Shown here: positions 38,237 to 50,103 of the stretch, in pieces | Layout of the letters: each line of letters opens with the position of its first letter | Numbering within the stretch: the first letter of the stretch is position 1 | Source: Microthyrium microscopicum | Lineage: Eukaryota > Ascomycota > Dothideomycetes > Microthyriales > Microthyriaceae | DNA length: 64,000 nucleotides | Direction: 5' to 3' | NCBI GenBank assembly: GCA_010405405.1 | Contig: MU004234.1 | Location: 1,135,563-1,199,562 of the forward strand | Notes under the pieces: model-generated | Database searches by the model: none | What the model saw: the letters and a program-made list of their open reading frames with translations, nothing else | What the model was told of the DNA's origin: nothing | Made by a program: the position numbers and the translations under genes

Positions 38237-40088
38237 TCATGATTGGAGACCAACATATTTTCCAGGGGCGGGAAAGCCGCCAATCAACTCGTTCTTACCA
38301 AATCTCTCAATCAATACACTTACCTGTGCCGGCGTTACATTGTCCGTAATCGGCGCTGTATCAGTGGCTTTGACTGCTGGTGGGGAGCTGACTTTGCAAA
38401 GTCTTCCATTTTGAACTGACATATAGTCAGCCTTAACTCCTGGCGATACCCAGAAAAGATGATCGGGATCATATTTGGTCTTGATGTCTACGAGCTTCTT
38501 GTAGTTTGAGCCCCAAAAGGCCTCCTGCCAGTTTGGCTCAATGTTTGTCGCCTATTTCAGAGATGATCAGCTCTTGAGTTTTTAAAATAGTGGTTCAACG
38601 ACTTACCTCGTTACCATAAGCGCCCATTTCAGGGGCAACAGTTCGGACTGTGCTCGGCAGCCCCATTCCAACATAATGTACAACGGCCTTGCGCCATGAA
38701 GGATTAACTGATGTTTCTTCGATGTCGCCCACACCTGGACGTGGAGCGGCCATGATCATGATCCAGCTGTTTCCTTGCTTCGATAACTGCTCCATGAGTT
38801 TGGGACTCTTGAGATGATCCGCACCAAGAAGATGGGTATCCATTGCGGCCAGTCCATAGTTTTTGGGCATTGATCCAGCAGCTCCAGGTCCATGACGCTT
38901 GAACAAGTCTCGCTTCACCTTCTTCATCATTTCATCTTCCATACCGAAAGTGGTATCATAGAATTCCTTGAAATTCTTAAAGTTATATGGCCGTGTTTGG
39001 AATTTTGTCATTCCTGGGAGGGTTTCCAATTTGTCGAGAACAGGTTTCCAGGCAGCGTTTGCTTTCACAGTACCAGATTCGTTTCCATAATGCATGGTGA
39101 ATCCACGAAGAGCATGACCAGCAACAGCATATGTTGGGCCACCTATACCCTTGTTATGTAGTTCTGGCAGTTGCGAGAGTACGTAGGCCGTAGCAGCCTC
39201 GAATTGCTTTTTGCCCTCTGGAGTAGTTGGTGCTGTGGCATTGATCCACCAGTTGAATCCAGTGATAGGAGCATCAGGGTATACTTTCATGGTGGCTTCA
39301 ACTACAACACCAAATGTGCCGCCTCCACCTCCACGAATGGCCCAAAAGAGATCTGGGTTCACTAATTTATTGGCGATCTTGAGACCTTCGGCAGTCACTA
39401 CTTTGGCTTCGAGCCACTGGTCAACGCCGAGACCGAAGAGATGAGTGAATGCGCCGTGACCACCAAATTGTCCCCATCCTAGCAAGAGTCAGTCAAATAT
39501 CACGAACCAAGCTTAGGAGCAAGACTTACCTCCTGCAACACTGACTTCACCATGACCAGCAGTCATTGGAAAAAGCTTTGAGGGATGAAGAGCATTATAC
39601 AATGTGTCCGCGGTTGTACCAGCGCCGAATGTTACAGCAGCTTGAATGCCATCCTTTGGGACAATAACATTCGCCTTCTGGCCGAGAACACTCGCTTCAC
39701 CTTGAGTGGTTGGAGTAAAAGACTCGTGCACTTTGATTCCCTTCAGAAGAGAAAGATCAATCAGAAGTCCAGAAGCCGCAGTGCTTCTGGCCAAAGCATC
39801 GTGACCTGAGGTAATTATAGACAGCCGAACATTGCTGTCTTTGGCGAACTTGATGGCTTTTTCAACATCGCTGGCACTTTTGACCTGTATTCTATAGTCA
39901 GGTCCGACATTGACTGTATTGTTGTTCTTGATCACGGTTGGGAGGGCGGACTTCCAGGCTTCCGCAGAGGGAAAGTCCTCGTCGGTCGAGAGTCTCAAAC
40001 ATCCTTTGGGCGCTTTGGAAGATTCTAATGGAGAAGCTGCTCCAAGCAGAACCTGAATTGTCAGGACTGAAACGACAAAACACAACAT
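38237..40088 (-). CDS. Secreted FAD-linked oxidase (BBE-like)
   Basis: Berberine-bridge-enzyme-like flavoprotein oxidase (FAD_binding_4 plus C-terminal BBE segment). Such enzymes oxidise sugars or secondary metabolites and release hydrogen peroxide. Exons 40088-39530, 39478-38607 and 38551-38237 join in frame to 581 residues. The chosen start gives a signal peptide (MLCFVVSVLTIQVLLGAA); an upstream in-frame ATG at 40193 would bury it. Seen: SGHDALARS near 95-102, whose His96 is the usual covalent FAD ligand, the GHGEVSVAGGWGQFGGHG nucleotide loop near 180-197, and RGGGGGTFGVV. The WGSNYKKLVDIKTKYDP and LFWVSPGV motifs in exon 3 are the BBE end. A perfect donor (cag/gtaagt) near 38,327 leaves the extreme C-terminus uncertain. 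It is divergent from the next gene and convergent with GH16. Confidence 0.88.
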
Positions 40089-41168
40089 TTCTGCTATGCC
40101 AATATGGTTTAGGTTGAAAGACTTGGAACTTCGCAAGAACTTCTTATAAGTCCTTCTCCTTACTATAGCTAAGAACAGCGCTCCTCTTTCCATTCCCTTC
40201 TAGTCTTCACATGAAATGAGCTCGTTTTGGTGTATGTAAATTAACCAAAGCAAAGTCCATTCTTTACAGTTTCCAGTTATTACCAAACGGTTTCCATCAC
40301 AGTTCGAGAAGGCAGACCGAAGCACATAACATTTAGACGCTGTTTCATGATCCCGTAACAATAAAAATATTTAATCTTCTAGTACGAAATCTTACGGTAA
40401 GTCACCGTAGCTTGGCCTCTCAATCAACAACCTAGCAGGAATTATTCAAGCTCAGGGTGTTAAAGGCTCTTTTCATTGGCACTGTGTAAACTGTCAAGTA
40501 GCTGAACACATAAACATTTGATTGCTTAAAAGTTAACACTAGATGATAATCCGGGGAAGCAAAAGCAACGTATCAGGCGCTTTCTAATATCTGTAGTAGG
40601 GTTCTCAAAGTAGTCGAACTGGTCCTAAGGTATTGCATTTCAGGAACTTAAAGCAGTTTAATATATGAAGACCCATCGAGTGAGCGTTTTACGGTGTCCT
40701 GGAACAAGGCTAAAGTGACTAACCTGCATGGTTTATTTTATACCTCTAGTTCATGCCAATTGCCTCCAGAAAACGAATTTCCAATCCATACACTCTCACG
40801 CTCTCATTCCACGGTGCCTGGTTACCCCACACACCGTTGAAGGGGATCAAGATCTAGGTACCGATGGCAATCCTTGTACGAGCATCCGGGCAATTCCTTG
40901 TACCATCAGCGGATATGGAGGCCATCTGAAGGTCTGAATTTATAGTACTGGAGACTACAGTGTTTCAAGCCTGGGTATTCGTAGCTCTTGAATGATTCTT
41001 GCACGTCCAGAACCAGAAAGAAGGGCGGGCCAGGTATTTTCAATAAGGTAAACTTTCGTATCGCAAACCCAGAACATGATCGTTTCATACAAGACCCTGA
41101 ATTGTTGAAGTATATCAACTTCGTGAGCTGCACTACCACTTGTTGCACCTATCCAAGACTTTGTAAAA
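40089..41168. promoter_or_regulatory. Divergent promoter region between FAD oxidase and His-rich secreted protein genes
   Basis: About 1.08 kb shared by two genes that both encode secreted proteins, so joint regulation is plausible. Open frames at 40728-40937 and 40988-41260 have no family resemblance. No strong binding-site motif is identified by eye. Confidence 0.4.
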
Positions 41169-42512
41169 ATGAAGGTTTCTGTACTCTTAACGATCTCGGC
41201 TTCGGCCAGTGCGGCGAGCGTTGGGGTTCCTCAAAACCGCCAAAAAGCTGTTCTTCGTAAGAAACCCGATCCACTACGAGGAAAGAGTTGCTGAAGTTCA
41301 TTAGATCGTCGACAACAGCTCGATGACCAGCTAGGCTATCTCACGGCCGCTGCTCCACTACTGAAGGAGATGAAGCCCTCCAAGATTGTAAATCTTCAAG
41401 CAAAGTCCGCCTTCCCAGGAGCCAAAAGGATCAAAGTGTACTATGGCCCATTCCATGTCCCTGGACAGAATGTCAGTAATCATGTCGCCTTGCAAATTTA
41501 TGACACTGACTTTGTTAGGCTCCAAAGCTACCAAAGGAAGCAAATCCCATGTCCTTAGACCCCAACAGTTTCGCATGGAATAATTGGATATCTGGATTTC
41601 CCCTTGATGCGACATATCTGGAGCAGTCAACTGGACTTGAACTCGAAAATGGAAGCATTGCGACTCTGGAAACTGGAATCTACAACCATCATTTGGCATA
41701 CGTCAGCAGTAAGAAATTCTCTCCAGATTTTGCTCAGTGTGCTGGGCAACCAGCAAAGAAAACTAGGACTCCATCGACATTTGCTGGCGCAACACAAGAA
41801 AAGGGTGATGCCATATTCTCTACCCCGGATCTGAAGTTCAAGAGCGGATTTTATATGGGGGCAGATGACAAGATTGTCGCCACAGGCGAACTCGTCAATT
41901 ATGCCAACGATACCGTTTCTGTTTTCGCTGTGACTGAGACCGAATATCTTCCAGGAAAGCCAGAAGGATTCAAAGACGTGGTCACCGAGGTCTTTTCGGT
42001 AAACCAGTGCGATGGAGGTAACCTTGCATTACGCCCACCACCAGGTCAATTGAAGTACTCGCTGAAGAGCCAGAACATGACCATTCTTCATGACGGTTAT
42101 GTGCTTGGCCGACGGGCACATCTCCACGATGGTGGCGAGGGTCTCGAGTTTTGGGTCAATGATAAGCTTATCTGCGACAGCAAAGCTATCTATGGAGGTC
42201 CAACCGGTACGCGAAAGAGCGCAGACGGTAAAGTTTGGGAGACTATGAGTGGTGTGAAGGAGTGTGTAGACCCAGTTCAAGTCAAGAAGGGCGACAGCGT
42301 TCGGCTAGAGGCGTTTTATGACTTGATCAAGCACCCTGCGTAAGTTGGCAACGACACCCATAATACCTATTCCTTTATCCACTGACCAACTTGATAGCCG
42401 AACTCATGCAGGAGCAAAAGAAGGAGGAATGAGCCATGGCAAAGAAGGTGGGGGACATGGAGACAATATGGCTGAAGAAATGGCGATTATGAGTTTCAGT
42501 TTTGCCTTTTAG
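41169..42512 (+). CDS. Secreted His-motif protein, SURNod19/copper-monooxygenase-like
   Basis: Best model has four exons: 41169-41256, 41305-41471, 41519-42339, 42398-42512, giving 396 residues. The ATG opens a signal peptide (MKVSVLLTISASASA). Features in order: LTAAAPLLKEMKPSKIVNL, YYGPFHVPG, YNHHLAYV near residue 135, RRAHLHDGGEGLEFWVND near 270, and a glycine/histidine-rich end closing with AEEMAIMSFSFAF. The paired histidines, HLH and terminal methionines recall the copper site of type-II copper monooxygenase-fold proteins and the plant stress-upregulated Nod19 family; that link is from memory and not proven. The first exon junction is doubtful. Read straight through, an in-frame TGA lies at 41292. 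A 48-nt intron (41257-41304, GTAAGA donor, CTGA branch, TAG acceptor) removes it in frame. Divergent from the FAD oxidase gene. Confidence 0.75.
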
Positions 42513-42737
42513 TTTTAAAGCATTCTTCGTAAGATTTGAAGTGTTCAAAGTGAATACCGGTATATCTGCAACTTGAAGCGCGTCTCTACTGCGCGTCGAG
42601 GATCACTTCTTCGTATCAGTGGCGTAGGTGGCTTAAGAAACACGAGCCCCCACCGATAGAGCTTCGTTTGAATCGTTTCAGGCACTTGCAAGATCCAACG
42701 TTAAAGAAACAGTTGACAAGAATTGATTCTATCGGAC

Positions 42738-45377
42738 ATGGAGCGACCACCGTCGTTCGAAGTGCCGCCAGCCTATAATGACGCAACGGCTGCGCTTGAC
42801 ATCCATGAAGATGGTCTGCACGCTCAGTCTCAGGCCACAGGTCTGTCTAACCCAGCCACATGTGTTACAATTCAGAGATGCAATATTGACCATATGTAGA
42901 CGATGGGCGTCTTGATATAACTATCAGCGAGACAGATGCAAAGCTTGCGCAGCAAATACATCAGATTCATCTCGATGCTCAGCCAGAAAGCTTTGAACAT
43001 TTTGCACAGCCATTACGGAGACCAGGCCATAGCATGAATCCACCACCACTCAACATTGTCATTCAGGTTGTTGGATCAAGAGGAGATGTCCAACCATTTG
43101 TAGCCCTTGGACAGGAGCTTAAGAACAAATTCGGCCACCGCATACGACTTGCGACTCACGGTACATTTAAGAAATTTGTGGAAGAGAATGGCCTCGAATT
43201 TTTCGAAATTGGCGGCGATCCGGCAGAGCTTATGGCGTTTATGGTGAAGAATCCAGGTCTCATTCCAGGGATCAAATCTATAAAAGATGGAGATGTAGGT
43301 CAGAGAAGAAAGGGTATTGCAGAGATCCTTCAAGGCTGTTGGAAGTCCTGTGCCGATGCTGGTGAGATCAACGAAGAGGAAGAAGACGTCCATAATCGAT
43401 TAAAACCTTTTGTTGCGCATGCTATCATTGCAAACCCGCCGAGTTTTGCACATATTCACTGCGCCCAGAAACTAGGCATTCCACTACATTTGATGTTCAC
43501 GTAAGTTGATGCTACACGAATCGTTTACATGCAGGTAATGATGGAACTGGCACAATCTCATTAGTGCAACACGGGCCTTTGAACAATCTTAAACTATTAG
43601 TTTATTCGAGGATCCTCGAAATTTGTTGAGCGCTCCTGATGACGAAGAGACTCGTTTTTTTATATCTCGAAGTCCTAGAGGAAGTGCCAGTTATCATCCC
43701 CTGCTTCTGTGCACATGAAGGCGACTATCACGATGGAACTTAATACTAACTACTCATAGAATGCCATGGTCTCCTACACAAAGCTTCCCACACCCTCTTG
43801 CAAACATCAAGTCATCTAAGACGAGTGGAAGTGTAGCCAACGAAATGACCTATTCACTGGTAGAGATGATGACGTGGGAAGGACTCGGTGATATCATCAA
43901 CAAGTTTAGAAAAGAGACTCTTGACCTTGGTGAATTGTCTCAAGCATCTGCAACTAGCATGATTCATCGGCTTCGGATACCGTATACATATTGCTGGTAA
44001 GTTTTCACTATCGTTCCGCCCGAATCCGTCTAAAGTCATAATTCTAGGTCTCCAGCATTGATCCCAAAGCCACAAGATTGGGGCGCACACATCACAATCT
44101 CTGGTTTTTATTTTCTCTCGCTGGCGTCAAACTATCAACCAGATCCCGGTCTTGCCGAGTTTCTCGCAGCTGGTCCCGCCCCATTATATATTGGCTTTGG
44201 CTCCATCGTTGTTGACGATCCGAATGCAATGACAAATATGATATTCGAAGCCGTGAAGAAAACTGGACAACGGGCTTTGGTTTCCAAGGGCTGGGGTGGC
44301 CTTGGTGGTGATGAGCTTGAGAAGCCAGAGGGTGTGTTTATGCTGGGCAACTGTCCTCACGACTGGCTCTTCAAACGAGTTTCCTGCGTTGTTCATCACG
44401 GCGGAGCAGGCACAACTGCGGCAGGTATTGCACTCGGCCGCCCAACAGTTGTGGTTCCATTTTTTGGAGACCAGCCGTTTTGGGGAGCGATGGTAGCACG
44501 TGCAGGAGCTGGTCCTTTGCCTATACCATACAAGCAGCTTACGGCAGATAAGCTTTCTGATGCCATCCTCGAGGCACTCAAGCCAGAATCACTCGAAATG
44601 GCGAAAGAGCTCGGAGATCGGATCCGTGAAGAGAAAGGCTGTGAAGCTGGTGCCATAAGCTTCCATGAGCAGATGAACGTCGAGAGTCTCCGCTGTATGA
44701 TGTCGCCTCACAAACCGGCAGTTTGGCGAGTGAAGACTGTTGGAGACAGGACGGAGGATATCAGACTGAGTGCGTTTGCAGCAACTGCTTTGGGCAATGA
44801 GGGCATGCTAGATATCAACCAGCTCCGATTATACCGGCCCTGCGAATATCCTGTGGAGCATCTTGTGTTAGGCTCAACCTTGGGTGGCGCCAATCCGATA
44901 CTAGGAACCGTAGGCTCTCTGGCGTATGGCATATCGCATTTTCCTGTGGTTATGGCCAAAAAGTTTGGAGGTGTGGTCTACGAGCCATACAAAGGAGCCC
45001 GAAAAGAAGGCTGGAAAGGCTTTGGAAAGGGTCTGGGAAGAGGACTTGGCCACTTCTTTTTCCATCGGCGAGGAATAATTGTGAATGGCAAACATTATGG
45101 AGCGCGGGCTATCTACAATGCTATCAAGAAGCGTCTGGGTGACGATTCCTTGAGTTTCATTCTAGCCACGCACTTTTCGCAAGGATATGAAGAGGTCAAA
45201 AAGTCGACTGATGAGGAATATCAGGAAGTTTTGAATAACTGGCGCAAGATGTCACCGGACCTAAAACCAGGAAAAGGAGATGGATCAAGCTCCCACTCGT
45301 CCGTCAATTTAACACAGCCAGGCCAGTTGAGCGGAATGATTTCTCACGCAAGCAATGCAAGCAACAGCACTGCCTAA
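42738..45377 (+). CDS. Sterol 3-beta-glucosyltransferase-like UDP-glycosyltransferase
   Basis: GT1-family enzyme transferring glucose from UDP-glucose to a sterol or other lipid. Exons 42738-42840, 42900-43500, 43760-43996 and 44048-45377 join in frame to 756 residues. The N-terminal acceptor domain begins VVGSRGDVQPFVALG near residue 122, the GT28 signature of Atg26-type enzymes. The donor domain carries NCPHDWLF, VVHHGGAGTTAAG, RPTVVVPFFGDQPFWG and the AGAGPLPIPYKQLT segment. The preceding WSPALIPKPQDWG is also typical. Unlike Atg26 it has no PH or GRAM region: only about 120 residues precede the GT domain, and these are acidic and polar. The C-terminus is long, basic and Ser-rich. Intron 2 is 259 nt, far longer than all others in the window. 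It is likely cytosolic or membrane-associated. Confidence 0.9.
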
Positions 45378-45828
45378 AGGCACCTAAAACCTTTTGTGGT
45401 AGCTTCAACTAGAGGAAAAACATAAGTTTTCACCGGCAGCTTCAGTTGAAGCCTGTTGTCTCTACTGACATCAGAATTGGTTCTTTTAGAAGAGACCTCC
45501 ACTTCTTACCTCTGTTACCAAAGGCTCAGACAAAGTCGAACAGCTCCAGAATTTAATTGGAACACGACGATCCGTACTGAATGCAAGAACCCTTAGGACC
45601 AAATCTACAAACTGGTGGTCTATTAACACGTAAAGCCCTTACGCCCAAATTCTTAATGCAGTCTAACACCGAGGTGTGTACTCTTTATTAGCAATGGCAT
45701 ATAGACACGATTAATTTCTCCATATTAACGCTCTAATTGGACTACAGTTCTTGCGAACGCGACATCGTCTAGCCACTGCATCAAATGTTGTCCAAAAGCT
45801 CCAAGTTTTTTATTGAGTTTGTGAAAAT
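45378..45828. other. Intergenic region before GH43
   Basis: About 450 bp holding the 3' flank of the glycosyltransferase and the promoter of GH43. No coding or repeat structure seen. Confidence 0.4.
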
Positions 45829-47459
45829 ATGAAGACAGCAGTGGCGTTGTTCCTTGTGGGACAAGCCTTGGGTAATATCAATGCTAATCCAATCCATTCT
45901 CCTGGTAAGCTTAACCCCATCTGATTGTTGCTGGATTATCTCGTGCCTGCAGCAGGAAGTGTAATACAAACTGCAAATCACGTTGTCACTGGTGGTGTGA
46001 GGATACATGGTGCTCAATTTGGCTAATGCGACAAATTGTAGGGAACCCAATATTGGGAGATGGGACTTATTACTCCGCTGATCCAGCACCATTCGTTCAC
46101 AATGGTAGTCTCTATATAGTCGCTGGGAGAGACCAAGCTGCCCCAATGCAGAATGATTTCGTCATGAACGAATGGCAAATCTTCAAGACTGACGACCCAG
46201 CTACGAATGACTGGATTCACTATCCAGCAATTGCCAAGTCAAACACACTTTTCAAGTGGGCAGCACCAGGAAGAGCATACGCGGCTCAATTGGTTCCTGG
46301 AAAAGATGGAAAATTTTACCTGTATGCGCCAGTGTCACAAGCACGATCGAGCAGCAAGGATCCATTCGGAGTTGGTGTTGGTGTATCGAACAGTCCTGTT
46401 GGGCCTTTTACAGATTTACATCCAGCGGGACCCATCGTCTCTCAAACATCGCCGCCACCTGGAAATGATATCCAGAACATTGACCCAACTGTCCTCATCG
46501 ACGATGATGGTCGTGTGTACATGTACTACGGAACCTTTGGACGCCTCAAGGGAGTGGAACTTCAAAAGGATATGATCACACCAATCGGTCGCAGTAAAGA
46601 CTACGGCCTACCTGGTTTCTTTGAGGCGGCTTGGTTAATGAAGCGTAAAGGAACATATTATCTGGTGTACGCTGCAAACAATGCTGGACCCACGTCGCCA
46701 TGTACACCAACTTCTTACCACGCATGCCAGGCATATGCCACAGCGTCTTCTCCTCTTGGGCCCTGGACGTTCCGCGGAGTAATGCTCGATGTCGTTACAA
46801 GCACAACTAGTCATGCTGGCGCTGTAGAGTTCAAAGGCCAGTGGTATTTTGCTTACCATACCGCCGAAGCAGTTGGTAGCACTCACTTTCGACGCAGTGT
46901 CGCGATTGACAAACTGGAGTTTGATGACACCAAGACTCCACCACTCATCAAAAAGGTCCGAACGACACATCGCCCTAAAGCACAGGTGTCAACTCGCAAT
47001 GTGGCACTCAAAGCCAAAGCATCCAGCTCTCGTCCGGTTCCAATCCAGTATTGGGTGAAGGCATTGAATGATGGTCGGATACCCGCCTCTCCTTTACCGC
47101 CGGACTACTGGAGCTCCTACGATGGAGATCGGTCACCAGCAACCAGTACTTTGACATATGAGTGGTCTTCTCCAGTGTCAATCAGTGGTACGAGAATGGC
47201 TTTCTTCGCAGATCAGCGAGCAGGGTCTAGCATTGGGGTCGCACCACCAGCAGAATGGCATCTCGAGTATCAAAGTGGCGGTTCATGGACTAGAATTGCG
47301 GCGACGTATTCAAATGCAGTCTCCGATAATCCGCCCGAAATCAAGTTCCCAGCCGTGAATGCTCAGGCAGTCAGAGCGGTTTTGACTGCCAGTGGACAAG
47401 GCAAACATGCTGGTATTGGAATTAAAGAATGGGAGGTGTTGGCTGCAGGAGCGGCTTAG
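45829..47459 (+). CDS. Secreted GH43 glycosidase with C-terminal beta-sandwich
   Basis: Five-bladed propeller hydrolase of family 43 (arabinofuranosidase/xylosidase type) acting on hemicellulose side chains. Exons 45829-45904, 45953-45994 and 46042-47459 give 511 residues. The 42-nt second exon is tiny and its acceptor has a NAG choice three bases apart. A signal peptide is visible (MKTAVALFLVGQALG). The catalytic triad reads as Asp53 (base, in YYSADPAPF), Asp187 (in NIDPTVLIDDDG) and Glu234 (acid, in GFFEAAWLMK). Residues about 330-511 form a second module (RNVALKAKASSS to IKEWEVL) resembling a galactose-binding or F5/8-type sandwich that may bind carbohydrate. The substrate cannot be read from sequence. 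It follows the glycosyltransferase on the same strand. Confidence 0.87.
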
Positions 47460-48218
47460 ATTTGTCTTTGTTATGGTGTAGAAGCCTTGTTAATGAATAT
47501 ACATTTGATATATGATTTCAAAAGTTGACCACATAAGGATTTAATGAGCATATAAAATGTGTCCCGGATTTGACAAGTAACAACCCCCACGTTTACAGCT
47601 ACTACGAAGCGACAAAGGCCTGTCAGCACTAATCAGTAGTGATCTTTTCGATAGAACCATTGAATGTCGCAAGAAATAGGTGGCAATGATGCGAACGTAT
47701 GTGATAATCAACCTTCTTGTAAACATAGCAACATCTTCTCGTTGTGCCTTCTGGAAGTCAAAATCATGAGATTCTTATACGGCAAATCGAATCTGAGCAT
47801 CCAATGACAATCGCTTGTTTCCTAAATCCCGGTGGTTGGGGATTCCGGGAATTAGATAAATCACCGCACGCATCACCCCCAAAGCCGGATCCAGAACCGG
47901 ATCCAGACCAGACAATCGGATTTGGAAGCAAAGCCTGAACATCCTACTTCAGCTAAAAGGTACGTAAAACCTAAAGCCGGAGAAGGACGCCAATAATAAT
48001 AGAAATTGTAAAGCTAACCCATATCTTGGATCAAGCGGTTCGCGTCATCCATGCAACAATGTTTGGTGATAGACCAATGGGCAGTTCTCATGGGACGCTA
48101 CTCATGCATTACCACCGCCCAAGCAGCACATCATGCACGGATTACATTCTTTATCTTGGCTGCCTCTGCTGCTACGGTACAGGATGAATTTCTTTGAATC
48201 TCAATCTTCGTTTCCATC
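47460..48218. other. Intergenic region before the Atg22-like gene
   Basis: About 760 bp. A short direct repeat ccggatccaga occurs twice near 47,884-47,906. A pyrimidine-rich stretch (ctttatcttggctgcctctg) precedes the start codon. Otherwise nothing recognised. Confidence 0.4.
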
Positions 48219-49962
48219 ATGTCGGTTGCCAATGCTGGTCCGATCGCTGCGAGCGAACCTCCACCCGTTGAGGAGCATACTCCAGGTCAAAACGACCTAG
48301 TAGAAACATTGAGCGAGGACCGGCCTATTGCTCCCGACCAATTCGATCCAAGGTACGAAACGACAAAGTGGGAGATATGGAGCTATTACAGTTACTATGT
48401 TGGCAATAACGGTCTCAGTTTGTTCAACTTTGCGCCTACATCTTTTCAGGATCTTTTATATGAAGCTGCGGGCGATCCTGGAGTCTTAAAATTCCTGGGA
48501 AGAGATCGCACTATCAACTCCATTGTGTTGCTAGCCAATGGCATTTCATTCGCCATTCAGGTAGTTCTGTTTCTCGTCATTGGCAGTTTTGCGGATTATG
48601 GTACCTGGCGACCATATATCTTGGTGTTCTGGTCCGTCGTGGCTTTTGCAATTGGCTTTGGGTGGCTCGGAGTACACACTGCAGACAAATGGCCAGTAGC
48701 TACAGGCCTGTATATGGTCGGATTGATCGCATATCAGATGTGTATTACATTTTGGACTGCGGCGTTCCCAGGTCTGGCCAGAAATACTGTTGAAATGCGA
48801 GAGAAAGCCGAACAATATGAGGCTGGAGCAATCGACAGAGACAAGTACGACTACGCAGATATGATGATGCGAAATCGGTTGCAAAACGTGGCGTTTATCA
48901 TGCAATCACTAGGAGAAATCGTGATTCTGGCGATTCTAGTAGGCATACTTTTCGCTGTAAACGTCAACGCAAGTGCTGCAAACAATCTCTGGGGCTTGTC
49001 AGTACTCATTGCATATGCCTCAGCAGTCTGGCTAGTTCTGGCACTCCCATGGTTCTGGTTCGAAAAGCATCGACCCGGCCAGCCGCTTCCTCCTGGTATG
49101 AACATTGTCAGTGTTGGATTCTGGCAGCTGTATCGAGCATTTACTCAAATATGGCGACTTAAGCAAACGCTGATATACCTCATTGGTTAGTTCAAAAATA
49201 GCTTGTCTCATCTTGCTAAGCTAACATTCTTGACTTTAGGTTATTTTCTTCTTGGCGATTCGCTGAATACCACTGTCACTGTCATTGCAACTTTACAGAA
49301 CACCGTTGTAGCATACAACACCCTTACTTTGACTTATCTTTTCATCGTGGGAATAACCGCACAATTAGCAGGTATATGGGGATTCTGGACTATACAAAAG
49401 CGCTTTCATCTTTCGACCAAAACCATGTTTGACTTCATCATGGTTGGAATCATTCTGCTTGATGGATGGGGTATGATTGGAATTTGGACTAATAAGTTCG
49501 GATTTCATCACGAATGGGAGTTCTGGGTGTACCAAGTATGTCCACTCAACTATGTGAAAGCTCAGTCTAACGATTTCCTAGGTCTGGTACGGTTTATTCG
49601 TGTGCCCTTGGTACTCGTACTCCCAGATCATGATCAGCGAAGTGACTCCTCGAGGGAAAGAGTTTTTGTTCTTTGCTCTGTTCAGCATTATGGGAAAGAC
49701 GAGTGCTTTCATTGGTCCTATCGTTAGCAGCGCCATTATCGACGCCAGTAGCGACGGGAACAACAGTCTTCCGTTCTACTTCTTGTTTGGATTGAGTTTG
49801 CTGAGTTTCTTACTGCTCGCTTTCTTCGTCAATCTAAAGAAGAGTCGCCAAGAACAAGAAGTATTTCTTGCCGAAGAGAGAGCTATCAAGGAGCGAAGAG
49901 CTAGTGTTGTCAGTCAAGGCGAAGTCATTTCTGAGCCAATATCTAAAGGCCCGAAGATATGA
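48219..49962 (+). CDS. Atg22-like major facilitator transporter
   Basis: Vacuolar-type membrane transporter of the Atg22 family. Yeast Atg22 exports amino acids from the vacuole after autophagy; filamentous fungi carry several paralogues. Exons 48219-49185, 49240-49535 and 49582-49962 join in frame to 547 residues. Seen: a polar N-terminus of about 45 residues, then TTKWEIWSYYSYYVGNNG entering helix 1, FADYGTWRPYIL after the third hydrophobic run, about 12 hydrophobic segments in all, and VWYGLFVCPWYSYSQIMISE followed by EVTPRGKEFLFFALFSIMGK, a signature block of the family. The C-terminal tail of about 50 residues is charged and cytosolic. The 54- and 46-nt introns have clear donors. Paralogy means the ATG22 name is not secure. 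Confidence 0.88.
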
Positions 49963-50103
49963 AGGTAGAAGGACTTGTACGCAGTCCTGACCATTACAAT
50001 TAATCATAATAGACTTTCCATTTTCACGGGAGGGGTTTCATTGCTACTGCTTCATACTGACAGAAATAGGGAATATATTGATTCCAGGCACAACCAGAAC
50101 CGC

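Noticed and set aside
44135-44656. Minus-strand frames across the glycosyltransferase
   Set aside because: Antisense shadows of the conserved UDP-binding region.
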